Assembly (NCBI GenBank): GCA_900551645.1
Contig: URWP01000166.1
Span: 1-6,211 of the forward strand
DNA: 6,211 bases
DNA from: an uncultured Bacteroides sp.
Lineage (GTDB): Bacteria; Bacteroidota; Bacteroidia; Bacteroidales; Bacteroidaceae
Reading direction: 5' to 3'
The notes beneath the pieces are model-generated. The model saw only the letters and a list, made by a program, of their open reading frames with translations, was not told the DNA's origin and did no database searches. The translations under genes were made by a program, and so were the position numbers. Shown one piece after another: positions 5,964 to 6,211 of this stretch; position 1 is the first letter of the stretch, and each line of letters opens with the position of its first letter.

Positions 5964-6139
5964 AGGATGGCATGGTCCGGAACATCATCCGTATGTTGCA
6001 TACGGTCACCGTATCAGAAAAGGGGAAAAGTTTCCCACCAGGCTGACAGAAAGTGAGGGAGACAGTATTCTGAGAAAAGACCTGAAGGAAATGTGTGCAT
6101 TGTTCCGTCATTTGGGAAAGGATTCGCTTTTGTTATCCG
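5958..6139 (+). pseudogene. Phage-type (GH24) lysozyme, internal fragment after the RIT element
   Basis: The frame reads Y-E-G-W-H-G-P-E-H-H-P-Y-V-A-Y-G-H-R from 5959, then KGEKFPTRLTESEGDSILRK and DLKEMCALFRHLGKDSLLLS. This continues the 5' fragment at 2308-2435: the joined motif would be C-I-K-K-F/Y-E-G-W. It holds the catalytic Glu and the conserved Y-G-H of GH24 lysozymes. In complete relatives I expect the sequence after D-S-L-L-L-S to continue roughly V-L-A-Y-N-V-G and then for some 60 or more residues. Instead, from about 6139 the frame reads E-I-S-D-K-S-S-Y-P-N-P and stops at TAA 6205-6207, with no lysozyme character. The gene is therefore broken a second time, and its 3' part is missing from the window. 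No plausible start exists for independent translation. Confidence 0.82.
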
Positions 6140-6181
6140 AAATTTCGGATAAGAGCAGTTATCCAAACCCCAGCATTATCC
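6133..6181. repeat. Perfect 20-bp palindrome and TTATCC motif cluster at a second break
   Basis: TTATCCGAAA at 6133-6142 is followed immediately by its exact reverse complement TTTCGGATAA (6143-6152). TTATCC recurs at 6159 and 6176, and GGATAA sits at 6147, so short arms of alternating then repeated orientation are spaced by 8, 6 and 11 bases. The palindrome coincides with the point where lysozyme similarity ends, so it probably marks the terminus of another inserted element or a recombination junction. The left half (TTATCC encoding L-S) may be native lysozyme sequence. Confidence 0.7.
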
Positions 6182-6211
6182 TAAAAATACAGTTTTTTAT
6201 TCTGTAAATCA
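6140..6211. other. Unidentified sequence after the second break, possibly the end of another mobile element
   Basis: These bases are AT-rich, do not continue the lysozyme, and contain no gene I can recognise. A short inverted pair, TACAG and CTGTA (within 6188-6206), flanks a T-rich loop. The piece is too short to name an element family. Confidence 0.45.

Noticed and set aside
2425..5969. Ordinary target-site duplication flanking the RIT element
   Set aside because: No matching direct repeat of 3 bases or more at equivalent positions could be found convincingly; the junctions fit a spacer-type recombinase event better.

Overview
The window comes from a conjugative transposon (ICE) of the CTnDOT type in a Bacteroidales host (Bacteroides, Parabacteroides, Prevotella or a relative). 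The first 2.3 kb follow the conserved 3' end of the transfer operon: the end of traN, then traO, traP and traQ. These genes are tightly packed on the + strand, with ATGA stop/start overlaps at two junctions, a Bacteroidales-type lipobox in TraQ, and fairly balanced base composition. Next should come the conjugation-associated phage-type (GH24) lysozyme gene, but it is in pieces here.

The lysozyme gene is split at the codon of its predicted catalytic glutamate by an AT-rich element of about 3.5 kb. The element carries three consecutive, overlapping tyrosine recombinase genes of different subfamilies (ritA, ritB, ritC). It is bounded by a perfect 38-bp inverted repeat (2434-2471 and 5902-5939). 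This matches a recombinase-in-trio (RIT) element. RitA and RitB keep the full set of catalytic residues. ritC has a +1 frameshift near 5418-5426, which separates the first catalytic Arg and the Lys from the HxxR, His and Tyr residues. Unless the shift is bypassed or is a sequence error, this copy lacks a working third recombinase.

The ends of the element are informative. The right end is not a simple mirror of the left: beyond the 38-bp repeat there is a second, slightly diverged end motif. If the outer motif is the true end, the insertion reads as a tyrosine-recombinase event with a 6-bp spacer, and either flanking spacer restores the lysozyme motif (K-K-F-E-G-W or K-K-Y-E-G-W). A third copy of part of the end repeat lies just after ritC and can pair with the right inverted repeat to form a large imperfect hairpin.

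The lysozyme gene carries two further lesions. Its predicted start codon is ATA instead of ATG, directly after a strong ribosome binding site. Its coding sequence also loses lysozyme likeness near 6139, at a perfect 20-bp palindrome followed by more TTATCC motifs, which suggests a second insertion or rearrangement running off the window. In short, this is the tail of an ICE transfer operon in which one gene has been hit repeatedly, including by an uncommon three-recombinase element.
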